DNA of 64,000 nucleotides from Pseudonocardia hierapolitana. Its GTDB lineage: Bacteria; Actinomycetota; Actinomycetes; Mycobacteriales; Pseudonocardiaceae. Below the pieces are notes generated by a model that had not been told where the DNA came from, made no database searches, and was given only the letters and a program-made list of their open reading frames with translations. Positions within the stretch are counted from its first letter, which is position 1. Every line of letters starts with the position of its first letter. This document shows, piece after piece, positions 53,433-61,600 of this stretch. The position numbers and the translations under genes are program-made. Where the stretch lies: contig NZ_VIWU01000001.1 of the NCBI RefSeq assembly GCF_007994075.1, positions 620,001-684,000 of the forward strand. Reading direction: 5' to 3'.

Positions 53433-54270
53433 CCGACGTCTCCGCGAGGAAGCCGCGGATCGCGGCCGTGAGCGCCTCGGGCTGATCCTCGGGCACCAGC
53501 GTGTAGCTGTCGGGGATCGTCACGAGCCTGCCCCGCGGGTAGAGCGCGGCGAGGCGGCGGCCGTGCTCCGCGGGCATCACCCGGTCCTCCTCCGCCCACA
53601 CGACGAGCACCGGCCCGGTGAACGAGCTGTTGCGCTCGGCCCACTCCAGCAGCACCTCGCGCGGCGGTAGGCCGCGGCCGTAGCGCTCGAGGTCCCGCCG
53701 CACCGCGGCCTGCTCCCGGGCCGGCCGGAACCACTCGTCCATCACCTCGTCGGGCACGGGGCGCTTGGTCATCCAGCCCCACCCGCCGGGGGCGCGCCGG
53801 GCCGCCCTGAAGCGCAGCAGCTGCGCGAAGACCGCGAGACCACCGGGAATCGCGGCGGTCTTGGTGAGCACGCGGCCGGCGAGGCCGGGCGGGTAGTTGT
53901 CGAAGGCCTCACACGCGACGAGCACCATCCGCGCCACCCGTTCGGCGCCGCCGTGGGCGACCAGGACCTGCGCCCCGCCCCAGTCGTTCTGCACGAGAGT
54001 GACGTCACGCAGATCGAGCTTCTCCAGGAACTCGCCGATCAGCGACGCGAGCCCGGCGAGGGACAGGTCCGCGTCGGGCCGCATCGGGCGGGGGTGCGAG
54101 CCGAGCGGCAGGTGCGGGAGCACGCACCGGTACTCGCCGCTCAGCTCGGCGACGACGCGGCGCCACTCCGACGGACCCACCATGACGCCGTGGATGAACA
54201 CGAGGACCGGGCCGTCCCCGCCGGTGTCGGTGTACTCGATGGTGCCTGCCGACAGGTCGATCTCCGCCAT
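53407..54270 (-). CDS. Alpha/beta hydrolase (haloalkane dehalogenase-like, Asp nucleophile)
   Basis: 287 residues. Nucleophile elbow VQNDWGGAQ with Asp (about residue 96); oxyanion region FIHGVMVGPSEW; acid region VVWAEEDRVMPAEHG. At the usual position of the catalytic His the sequence is IPDSYTLVPEDQPEAL, with no His, so either the base is elsewhere or activity differs from dehalogenases. Divergent from a TetR gene. ATG 54270. Confidence 0.88.
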   Translation of the reverse strand: MAEIDLSAGTIEYTDTGGDGPVLVFIHGVMVGPSEWRRVVAELSGEYRCVLPHLPLGSHPRPMRPDADLSLAGLASLIGEFLEKLDLRDVTLVQNDWGGAQVLVAHGGAERVARMVLVACEAFDNYPPGLAGRVLTKTAAIPGGLAVFAQLLRFRAARRAPGGWGWMTKRPVPDEVMDEWFRPAREQAAVRRDLERYGRGLPPREVLLEWAERNSSFTGPVLVVWAEEDRVMPAEHGRRLAALYPRGRLVTIPDSYTLVPEDQPEALTAAIRGFLAETSVSGPAAAN

Positions 54271-54349
54271 GGACTCCCCCGCGACTTGATAGATCGCTCT
54301 ACTCAGAACGAGGCTAGGGTATTACGAGAGGGCGCGGCAAGGAGGAGCG

Positions 54350-54943
54350 GTGGCGGGAACCAAGGATCGGATCGTCGGCACGACGGGCGAGCTGTTCCGG
54401 CGTCAGGGGTACACGGGCACCGGCCTCAAGCAGATCGTCGCGGAGGCGGGGGCGCCGTTCGGGTCGATCTACCACTTCTTCCCGGGTGGGAAGCAGCAAC
54501 TGGCCGCCGAGGTGATCCGGACGTCCGGACGGGCCTACCAGCAGCTCGTCGAGGCGATCCTCGACCAGGCGCCCGACGCGGTCACCGCGGTCGAGACCGG
54601 CTTCGCGGCCGCCGCCGAGACGCTGGTCGCCACCGGATACGCCGACGCCTGCCCGATCGCCACGGTGGCGCTGGAGGTCGCGAGCACCGACGAGACGTTG
54701 CGCGAGGCCACGGCCGACGTCTTCGCCGCGTGGGTGGACTCCGGAGCGACGCGGTTCGAGCGCTGGGGGTTCGGCCCGGCCGACGCCCGCCGGCTGGCGA
54801 TCGTGCTCATCACCAGCCTGGAGGGCGCGTTCGTGCTGTGCCGGGCGGCGCGCAGCACGGAGGCGCTGACGGCGGCCGCGAGCGCGGTGACGGCGGCGGT
54901 ACGGGCCGCGCAGGCGGGGGTCAGCTCGCCGGAAGAGCGTTGA
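54350..54943 (+). CDS. TetR-family transcriptional regulator
   Basis: 197 residues: helix-turn-helix GTTGELFRRQGYTGTGLKQIVAEAGAPFGSIYHFFPGGKQQLAAEVI and the C-terminal domain of the YxaF/LmrA-like TetR group (ACPIATVALEVASTDETLR...ITSLEGAFVLCRAARS). GTG 54350 has AAGGAGG upstream. It probably regulates the divergent hydrolase; the imperfect palindrome TAGATCGCTCTA (54290-54301) lies between the genes. The 3' end overlaps the next convergent gene by 23 bases. Confidence 0.92.
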   Translation: MAGTKDRIVGTTGELFRRQGYTGTGLKQIVAEAGAPFGSIYHFFPGGKQQLAAEVIRTSGRAYQQLVEAILDQAPDAVTAVETGFAAAAETLVATGYADACPIATVALEVASTDETLREATADVFAAWVDSGATRFERWGFGPADARRLAIVLITSLEGAFVLCRAARSTEALTAAASAVTAAVRAAQAGVSSPEER

Positions 54944-55364
54944 AGACGGCGCGCAGCACCCAGAAGAACGGCGCCGCCAGCAGGACGAGCAGCCAGAACG
55001 GCCACGCTCGGCGGCGAGCGATCGCCCAGACCGCCAGCGCAGCCAGCAACGTGGGCAGGATCAACACGCCGACGAACTGCCCGAACGCCGCGGGGCCGGG
55101 TGGCACGCCTACGACCGCGACGACCAGCACGACGTTCACGACAGCCCAGAACGCCGTCGCTCCCAGCGCCGTCACGAACCTGGTCCGCCGCGCCCGCCGC
55201 CCCACCGGCGGCGGAGCGTGCTCCGGCGCCGCCGGATAGGGCGGCGCGCCGGGCATGGGAGCGTGCGGCGGAAGGCCGTCGACGCCGGGCGTGAAGCCCG
55301 GCGCACCTGCCCACGACGGCGGGCGCCCGTCGTCGGGCCGGGGGTTCTTGGGCGGGGTGGCCAC
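54921..55364 (-). CDS. Hypothetical membrane protein with Pro-rich N-terminus
   Basis: 147 residues. The first 65 are Pro/Gly-rich (TPPKNPRPDDGRPPSWAGAPGFTPGVDGLPPHAPMPG), followed by three predicted helices (TALGATAFWAVVNVVLVVAVVGV, FVGVLILPTLLAALAVWAIA, AWPFWLLVLLAAPFFWVL). No family recognised; this layout is common for small actinobacterial envelope proteins. GTG 55364. Confidence 0.65.
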   Translation of the reverse strand: MATPPKNPRPDDGRPPSWAGAPGFTPGVDGLPPHAPMPGAPPYPAAPEHAPPPVGRRARRTRFVTALGATAFWAVVNVVLVVAVVGVPPGPAAFGQFVGVLILPTLLAALAVWAIARRRAWPFWLLVLLAAPFFWVLRAVFNALPAS

Positions 55365-55431
55365 CGCGCGACGGTAGCCGCACCCGCCACCGATGTCGCG
55401 CACCGCACGACTCGTTGCGCCCGGATGCAGG

Positions 55432-55690
55432 ACTCACGGGCGGGAACGCCGGACTCACCCCGCCCGGATGCCGGACTCACCATGCCGAAACGCCGGACTC
55501 ACCGTGCCAAGACGCAGGACTCGCGGCGTGAGCGCCGGACTCACCGCGCCGAAACGCCCGACTCACCGTGCCAAGACGCAGGACTCGCGGCGTGAGCGCC
55601 GGACTCACCGCGCCGAAACGCCCGACTCACCGTGCCAAGACGCAGGACTCGCGGCGTGAGCGCCGGACTCACCGCGCCGAAACGCCGGAC
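55432..55690. repeat. GACTC-core repeat array with 64-bp higher-order unit
   Basis: About eleven copies of a 20-22-bp motif (ACGCCGGACTCACCGYGCC and variants). From about 55530 they are organised as a 64-bp unit of three motifs repeated nearly three times, indicating segmental duplication. All copies point the same way, unlike the 39.3 kb array. The array runs into the 3' end of the DUF418 gene and supplies its last codons. Confidence 0.85.
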
Positions 55691-56880
55691 GCGCGGCGCG
55701 GGCCGTAGGTGAGGCGGCGCAGGAGCAGCTCGGCAGGGCCCCGGTAGCCCGCCCTGGCGGAGGCCTCGGCAATCAGCAGGATCACCAGCCACGTGCCGAT
55801 CGCGACCAGCGCGGTCTGCCAGAGGTGCGCGTCTTCGCCGAGCCCGAGCGTCCACGCCGGGAGCAGCGCCACGAAGGCCACGGACTGGGCGAGGTAGCAC
55901 GAGAGCGATCGCTGCCCGCACGCCTGGAGCGCGTGCGTGACCGGGGCGGGGCCGGCCCCGCGGGCCAGCCGGATCGCCAGCAGCCCGAACAGCGCGGCAT
56001 AACCGATCCCGCCGGCATAGCCGCCGAGGGCGTGCAACGCACCGGCCAGCATGATCATCCCCAGCGGCGGGGCGGTCCACAGCTGCGCGGCCATCAGCGA
56101 CAGCGGCAGGCCGAGCACCACGGCTGCGCCGATCCCGGCGCAGGCGACCCGCACGAGCAGCAGCCGGTGCTTCTCCGGCTCGTCGAGCAGCCGCCGCCGT
56201 GCGGCCCACGCGCCGAGGGCGACCGCCCCGAACACGGTCAGGCCTGCGGCGATGAGACCGATACCGAGCCACTCGAACGCCCGGAACAGCGCGGCCTCCA
56301 GCGGGCTCTCCGTGGACATCGACGGGAGCATCGAGTCCATGCCTTGGTCCGGTGGCGACGGCAGCGATGCCCCGATGTAGACGAGTGAGGTCAGCACCGC
56401 ACCGACCGCGGCGGTGCCGATCAGAGCGCGGTCGGCGCCGCGCACCAGCAGGCCGGCCATGAGCACCGCGAGCAGCCCGTACGCCCCGACGATGTCGCCC
56501 GCCCACAGCAACAACCCGTGCGCGGCGCCGATCACGATCATCCAAGCTCCGCGTCGCCGGACCAGCCTGGTCTGGGCGGGCACGGGCAGGCCCACGGCAC
56601 CACGCCGCGAGACCAGCTGCACGATCCCGTAACCGAAGAGCAGGCCGAACAGCGGGTAGGCCCGCCCGTCGACGAGCAGCATCTGCAGCAGGACGACCCA
56701 CCGGTCGGCGCCCTCGACGTCGAGGGGATAGCCGCGCACGCCCAGCGGGTGCCCGTAGACGTAGACGTGGACGTTCGCCAGTGCGATCAGCAGCAGCATG
56801 CCGCCTCGGGCGATGTCCGGTGCGAGGGCGCGAGCGGCGGTGGGGGTGGCACCGGGGTCGCCGGGCGGCGGGGCGGTCAT
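55669..56880 (-). CDS. DUF418/heparan acetyltransferase-like membrane protein
   Basis: 403 residues with about ten membrane helices. Family blocks: APDIARGGMLLLIALANVHVYVYG, DGRAYPLFGLLFGYGIVQLVSRRG, MIVIGAAHGLLLWAGDIVGAYGLL, and in the DUF418 domain ACGQRSLSCYLAQSVAFVALLP. Its role in cells is unclear; acyl transfer across the membrane is suspected for the family. The last residues (RRASGVSAR) are encoded by the GACTC repeat array, so the natural C-terminus has been replaced or extended. ATG 56880. Confidence 0.88.
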   Translation of the reverse strand: MTAPPPGDPGATPTAARALAPDIARGGMLLLIALANVHVYVYGHPLGVRGYPLDVEGADRWVVLLQMLLVDGRAYPLFGLLFGYGIVQLVSRRGAVGLPVPAQTRLVRRRGAWMIVIGAAHGLLLWAGDIVGAYGLLAVLMAGLLVRGADRALIGTAAVGAVLTSLVYIGASLPSPPDQGMDSMLPSMSTESPLEAALFRAFEWLGIGLIAAGLTVFGAVALGAWAARRRLLDEPEKHRLLLVRVACAGIGAAVVLGLPLSLMAAQLWTAPPLGMIMLAGALHALGGYAGGIGYAALFGLLAIRLARGAGPAPVTHALQACGQRSLSCYLAQSVAFVALLPAWTLGLGEDAHLWQTALVAIGTWLVILLIAEASARAGYRGPAELLLRRLTYGPRRASGVSAR

Positions 56881-57004
56881 ACCGGACAACGTAGGGCGTC
56901 CCCGGCGCGGTGCGGGTCCATCGATCGGTGGGTCGGTGATCAGACCTTGGTATCTCGCGACTCGGCTGGTTGACAGCGCCGGCACCCCGGTCTGCACTTG
57001 CACG

Positions 57005-58435
57005 ATGATCCGGGTGGATTCCCGCGCCGGCCGCCCACCGTCGGTGGCCCGGGAGTCGCCGGGTGCTGGCCCGGAGACCGGGCTCGGCACGCCGCTGTCC
57101 GATGTGGTCGGCCGCGAGCCGCTGTTCGTCCCGCCCACCAGCACGGTCGCTGACGTCGCGCTGGCCATGCGGGAGGGCCATCACAGCTGCGCCGTGGTCA
57201 CGTCCCGGCCCGACGGGATCGTGACGAACGGGGACCTGGCCCGCATCGTGGCCGAGCGTCGACCCCCCGACACCCCGGTTGAGCAGGTCATGAGCAGCCC
57301 GGTGCACGCGCTGCCCAGCGGCGCGCCGCTGATCCGGGCACTGCTGTTGATGCTCGACGAGGGCGTCGAGCACGTCCCCGTGACACGGGGCGGCCTGATC
57401 GTCGGTGTGATCACCGATGTCGATCTGATCCGCCAGCAGTCCGCCAGCCCGCTGCTCGTCGCCGATCGCATCCGCCGCGCCGGAGCGGGTGGACCGCGCG
57501 ACCCGGCGCTCGCGGATCTGTCGTCCGACCTCGCCGGGGTCGCAGCGGCGCTGCTCGCCGACGGTGTCGACGGGCTGCGCATCGCGGCGATCGTGGCGAG
57601 CCTGCACGACTCCCTCACCATCCGGATGCTGGAGCTCGCCCAGCAGGACCTCGGCCCCCCGCCCGGCCCGTACGCCTGGCTCGCGCTCGGGTCGCAGGGG
57701 CGCATGGAGCAGCTGCTGCAGTCGGACCAGGACACCGCGCTCGCCTTCGCCGAGCACACCGACGATGCCGGGGAGTACTTCGCGGCGCTGGCCGAGAGGG
57801 TCACGGACGGGCTGGCGGCGGCGGGGGTCCCGCGATGCCCGGGCGGCTTCATGGCGACCAACTGGTGCCGGCGGCTCGACGAGTGGCAGCGCACGTTCCA
57901 CGGCTGGCTCGACGAGCCGGACGCCCGCAGCCTGCTCGACGCGCAGGTGTTCCTGGACCTGCGCCCGGTCGCCGGGGAGCTGGACATCGGCGTGCTGGAC
58001 CGCGTGCTGGCCCGGGGCCGCAACCGCCCGGGAATCCAGCTGGCGTTCGCCCAGACGGCCCGCAGGTTCGCTCCCCGGGTGCGCCGGTTCGGGCGGCTGC
58101 GGGTCGACCGGCTCCCGCCCGCCGAGCTGAAGCTGCGCGGCACCGTCCCGATCGTCCTGCTCGGCAGGCTCTACGGCCTGGCCGCCGGCTCCCCGGAGCG
58201 CACCACCGCGGGCCGGCTGCGCGCCGCCGCGACGACGAACCTGATCTCCGCGGACACGGCCGACACGCTGATCGACGCCTACGCCGCGCTCCTCTCGGTC
58301 CGGCTGGCGGCCGAGCTCGGCGAGGACGTTCCCCTCGCGCTCTCCGCCCCGCGGCGCCGCGAGCTGATGGGCGCGCTGCGCGCGGTGCGGTCCGCGCTGC
58401 AGGCCAGCGCCCTGACCCACCCGGGCACGGGGTGA
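57005..58435 (+). CDS. CBS-domain / DUF294 nucleotidyltransferase-like protein
   Basis: 476 residues. Two CBS motifs at about residues 35-150 (PLFVPPTSTVADVALAMREGHHSCAVVT, MSSPVHALPSGAPLIRALLLMLDEGVEHVPVTRGGLIVGVITDVDL), then a GlnD-like DUF294 domain (WLALGSQGRMEQLLQSDQDTALAF with the GS...DxD metal motif) and its C-terminal helical partner. Such genes accompany ActP symporters and symporter-kinases in other bacteria and probably act in acetate signalling. ATG 57005 is an estimate. The small membrane gene starts five bases after its stop. Confidence 0.85.
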   Translation: MIRVDSRAGRPPSVARESPGAGPETGLGTPLSDVVGREPLFVPPTSTVADVALAMREGHHSCAVVTSRPDGIVTNGDLARIVAERRPPDTPVEQVMSSPVHALPSGAPLIRALLLMLDEGVEHVPVTRGGLIVGVITDVDLIRQQSASPLLVADRIRRAGAGGPRDPALADLSSDLAGVAAALLADGVDGLRIAAIVASLHDSLTIRMLELAQQDLGPPPGPYAWLALGSQGRMEQLLQSDQDTALAFAEHTDDAGEYFAALAERVTDGLAAAGVPRCPGGFMATNWCRRLDEWQRTFHGWLDEPDARSLLDAQVFLDLRPVAGELDIGVLDRVLARGRNRPGIQLAFAQTARRFAPRVRRFGRLRVDRLPPAELKLRGTVPIVLLGRLYGLAAGSPERTTAGRLRAAATTNLISADTADTLIDAYAALLSVRLAAELGEDVPLALSAPRRRELMGALRAVRSALQASALTHPGTG

Positions 58436-58439
58436 CGGC

Positions 58440-58619
58440 GTGCGAGCGAAGCTGATCGCCGTGACCGCGCTCGCGGCCGCGTGCTTCACCTACCCGTTGC
58501 TGTCGCTGTTCGACCGGCCGGTCCGGGTGTTCGGGGTACCGCTCGTGTGGGCGTACCTGTTCGTGGTCTGGGCGCTGCTCGTCGTGGCGGTCGCCGTCCT
58601 GTCGAGGCAGGAGCACTGA
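58440..58619 (+). CDS. Small two-helix membrane protein before the symporter-kinase
   Basis: 59 residues: RAKLIAVTALAAACFTYPLL, a short FDRPVRVFGVPL loop and VWAYLFVVWALLVVAVAVL. The FDRP...G.PL loop is typical of small proteins encoded just before SSS-type kinases. It overlaps the kinase start (TGATG), suggesting a subunit or assembly factor for that protein. Confidence 0.8.
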   Translation: MRAKLIAVTALAAACFTYPLLSLFDRPVRVFGVPLVWAYLFVVWALLVVAVAVLSRQEH

Positions 58620-61231
58620 TGGTTCCGGCGTGGGTGGTGGTGGTCGTCTCGCTGGCCTACCTCGGCCTGCTGTTCGGGATCGCCCACCACGGCGACAAGC
58701 GGGCGGCGGCGGGCCGGAGCCTGATCTCCAGCGGCGTCGTCTACGCGCTGTCGCTCGCCGTGTACGCCACGTCCTGGACCTACTACGGCAGCGTCGGGCG
58801 GGCCGCCACGCGAGGCCTGGAGTTCCTCACCATCTACCTCGGCCCGACCCTGGCGATGGCCTGCTCCGCCGTCGTCCTGCAGAAGATCATCAGGGTCAGC
58901 AAGCGTTACCGCATCACGTCGCTCTCGGACTTCGCCGCTGCGCGCTACGGCAACAGCAGGCTGCTCGGTGGGCTGGTGGCGCTCATCGCGGTGGTCGGCA
59001 CCGTGCCGTACATCGCGCTGCAGCTCAAGGCGGTGTCGAGCACGTTCCGCGTGGTGTCGGGCGGCCCGGTGTCGACGGCAGGCGTGCCGCCCTACGCGGA
59101 CACCGCGCTCTACGTCGCGCTGGTGCTCGCCCTCTTCGCCATCCTGTTCGGCACCGGGCACCTCGACGCCACCGAGCGCCACGAGGGCATGGTCGCCGCG
59201 ATCGCGTTCGAGTCGGTGGTCAAGCTCGTCGCGTTCCTGGCGGCAGGGCTGTACGTCACGTTCGGGCTCTTCCGCGGGTTCACCGACCTGTTCGACCGGG
59301 CAGCGGCATCGCCCGCACTCGCGGACGCGATCGGCATCGACGGGTACGGCAACTGGTTCTGGCTGATCGTGCTGTCGGCGTTCGCGGTGATCCTGCTGCC
59401 CCGGCAGTTCCAGATCGGGGTCGTCGAGAACGTCGACGAGCGGCACGTACGCACGGCCTCCTGGCTGTTCCCCCTCTACCTCCTCGTGATCAACATCTTC
59501 GTGCTGCCGATCGCGCTCGCGGGCCTCCTCACGCTCGGCCCCGCGGTGAGCCCGGACACCTACGTCCTCGCGTTGCAGCAGCACAGCGCGCTCGCGCTGA
59601 TGGTCTTCATCGGAGGGCTGTCGGCGGCCACCGGCATGGTGATCGTCGAGACGATCGCGCTCTCCACGATGGTGTCGAATTCGCTCGTCATGCCGCTGCT
59701 GCTGCGTCGACCGAGCTGGGGACACGCGGGCCTCGCCGGCCGGCGCGATCTCGGCCGGCTGGTCCTGAGGATCCGCCGGGTCACGATCCTCGTGGTGCTG
59801 TTGCTGGGCTTCGGGTTCTTCCGGATCTCCGGAGACGCGCTGGGCCTCGTCGACATGGGACTGGTCTCGTTCGCCGCGGTCGCGCAGTTCGCCCCCGCCC
59901 TGCTCGGAGGGCTGTGGTGGAAGGGCGCCACCCGCAACGGGGCGCTCGCCGGCCTGGTCGCGGGCATCGTGCTGTGGGCCTACACGCTGCTGCTGCCGGA
60001 GCTGGCCAGGACGGGCTGGGTGCCCGCGTCGGTCGTGCGCGACGGGCCGTTCGGCGTCGCGCTGCTGCGCCCGCAGGAGCTGTTCGGCCTCACCGGGGCG
60101 GGCACGGTCGGCAACGGGGTGTTCTGGAGCCTGCTGGTCAACGTCGTCCTGTTCGTCGTGGTGTCGCTGGCCGGGCAGCGGACACCGGCCGAGGCCGGCC
60201 ACGCCGCCCTGTTCGTCGACATCGACCGCCGGACACCGGGGCCCGGCACCCGCTTCTACCGCGGCAGCGTGCCGGTGGAGCGGTTGCGCGATCTGCTCGC
60301 GCGGTTCGTCGGCGCCGAGGCCGCCACGACCCTCGTCGCCGAGCACGCCTCGCGCAGGGGCGCGCCGCTGCCCGACGACGCACAGGCCGAACCCGAGCTG
60401 GTCCGGCAGGTGGAGACCGCTCTGACCGGCGCGGTCGGGCCGGCCGCTGCCCGGGCACTCGTCGCGTCGGTGGCCGACGAGGAACCGCTCGGCATGGCCG
60501 AGGTCGTCGAGCTGGTCGGCGAGGCACAGCACCTGCGCGAGCTGGACCGGCTCAAGGACGAATTCGTCGCCACCGTCACGCACGAGCTGCGGACGCCGCT
60601 CACCGCGATCCGCGCGTTCACCGAGATCCTGCGCGACAACCCCGACCTGCCCGCCGAGGAGCGGGCACGCTACCTGGAGATCATGGCGACCGAGACCGAG
60701 CGGCTGACGAGGATGGTGAACCAGGTGCTCGACCTCGCGCGGCTGGAGTCCGGGAGCGCCGAGTGGCAGCTCACCGACGTCGATCTCGGCTCGGTGATCC
60801 AGGAGGCCGCCACCGCCACGGCCCAGCTGTTCACCGACAAGCGCGTTGCGCTCGACGTCGACGTCCCCCGTCGGGGTGCGGTCGCCGAGGCCGACCGGGA
60901 CGGCGTCATGCAGGTGCTGCTGAACCTGCTCTCCAACGCGGTGAAGGCCACCCCGGCGACGGGTGGCCGGGTGCGGGTCAGGCTGCGCACCGACGACGGC
61001 ACGGCCCGCATCGACGTCGCGGACAACGGCCCCGGCGTACCGCACGCGGACCAGGAGCTGATCTTCGACAGGTTCCGGCGCCGCGGGGCCGGCGGCACCG
61101 GGCTCGGCCTGGCGATCAGCAGGCGGATCGTCGAGCAGTTCGGGGGAACGCTCGAGGTGTCGGACTGCGGGGGCAACGGCCGGGGCGCCACGTTCACGAT
61201 CGGGCTCCCGGTGCCGGCCAGGAGGCGGTAG
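58619..61231 (+). CDS. Sodium/solute symporter-histidine kinase fusion (CrbS/CbrA-like)
   Basis: 870 residues. The first 540 form a SSS-type domain of about 13 helices (SLAVYATSWTYYGSVGRA, YRITSLSDFAAARYGNS, LPRQFQIGVVENVDERHVRTASWLFPLY). A linker (residues 540-635) leads to HisKA with His in ATVTHELRTPLTAI and a complete ATPase domain: N box NLLSNAVKA, G1 DNGPGVP, G2 GGTGLGLAIS. Related kinases (CrbS) control acetate use through acs and actP. The receiver gene follows four bases later and an actP-type gene lies at the end of the window. Confidence 0.92.
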   Translation: MVPAWVVVVVSLAYLGLLFGIAHHGDKRAAAGRSLISSGVVYALSLAVYATSWTYYGSVGRAATRGLEFLTIYLGPTLAMACSAVVLQKIIRVSKRYRITSLSDFAAARYGNSRLLGGLVALIAVVGTVPYIALQLKAVSSTFRVVSGGPVSTAGVPPYADTALYVALVLALFAILFGTGHLDATERHEGMVAAIAFESVVKLVAFLAAGLYVTFGLFRGFTDLFDRAAASPALADAIGIDGYGNWFWLIVLSAFAVILLPRQFQIGVVENVDERHVRTASWLFPLYLLVINIFVLPIALAGLLTLGPAVSPDTYVLALQQHSALALMVFIGGLSAATGMVIVETIALSTMVSNSLVMPLLLRRPSWGHAGLAGRRDLGRLVLRIRRVTILVVLLLGFGFFRISGDALGLVDMGLVSFAAVAQFAPALLGGLWWKGATRNGALAGLVAGIVLWAYTLLLPELARTGWVPASVVRDGPFGVALLRPQELFGLTGAGTVGNGVFWSLLVNVVLFVVVSLAGQRTPAEAGHAALFVDIDRRTPGPGTRFYRGSVPVERLRDLLARFVGAEAATTLVAEHASRRGAPLPDDAQAEPELVRQVETALTGAVGPAAARALVASVADEEPLGMAEVVELVGEAQHLRELDRLKDEFVATVTHELRTPLTAIRAFTEILRDNPDLPAEERARYLEIMATETERLTRMVNQVLDLARLESGSAEWQLTDVDLGSVIQEAATATAQLFTDKRVALDVDVPRRGAVAEADRDGVMQVLLNLLSNAVKATPATGGRVRVRLRTDDGTARIDVADNGPGVPHADQELIFDRFRRRGAGGTGLGLAISRRIVEQFGGTLEVSDCGGNGRGATFTIGLPVPARRR

Positions 61232-61234
61232 AGC

Positions 61235-61600
61235 GTGGCCCGGATCCTGATCTGCGACGACGAGCCCAACATCGTGGTCTCGCTGGAGTTCCTCATGCGC
61301 CAGCAGGGACACGAGGTCCGCACGGTCGGCGACGGGGACGCGGCCATCGCGGCGGTGGCCGAGTTCGACCCCGACCTCGTGCTGCTCGACCTGATGCTGC
61401 CGGGCCGGGACGGCTACGAGGTCTGCCAGACACTGCGCGCCGACGGGTACCGGATGAAGATCCTCATGCTGACGGCGAAGGGACGAGAAGCCGAGATCGC
61501 CAAGGGGCTGGCCGTCGGCGCCGACGACTACGTGACCAAACCGTTCGGCACCCAGGACCTGGTGGCCCGGGTGCGGCAGCTGCTCGGGGCGGGGGCATGA
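61235..61600 (+). CDS. Single-domain response regulator
   Basis: 121 residues, receiver only: ILICDDEPNIVVSLEFLM, phosphoacceptor Asp in LVLLDLMLPGRDGYEV, Thr/Ala in MLTAKG and Lys in YVTKPFGTQDL. No output domain, so it must act by protein contact or phosphotransfer; CrbR homologs usually carry a DNA-binding domain, which is missing here. The stop overlaps the ATG of the next gene. Confidence 0.92.
   Translation: MARILICDDEPNIVVSLEFLMRQQGHEVRTVGDGDAAIAAVAEFDPDLVLLDLMLPGRDGYEVCQTLRADGYRMKILMLTAKGREAEIAKGLAVGADDYVTKPFGTQDLVARVRQLLGAGA

Noticed and set aside
58490..61312. A 940-codon minus-strand open frame opposite the symporter-kinase
   Set aside because: Shadow frame; the plus strand contains all kinase motifs in order.
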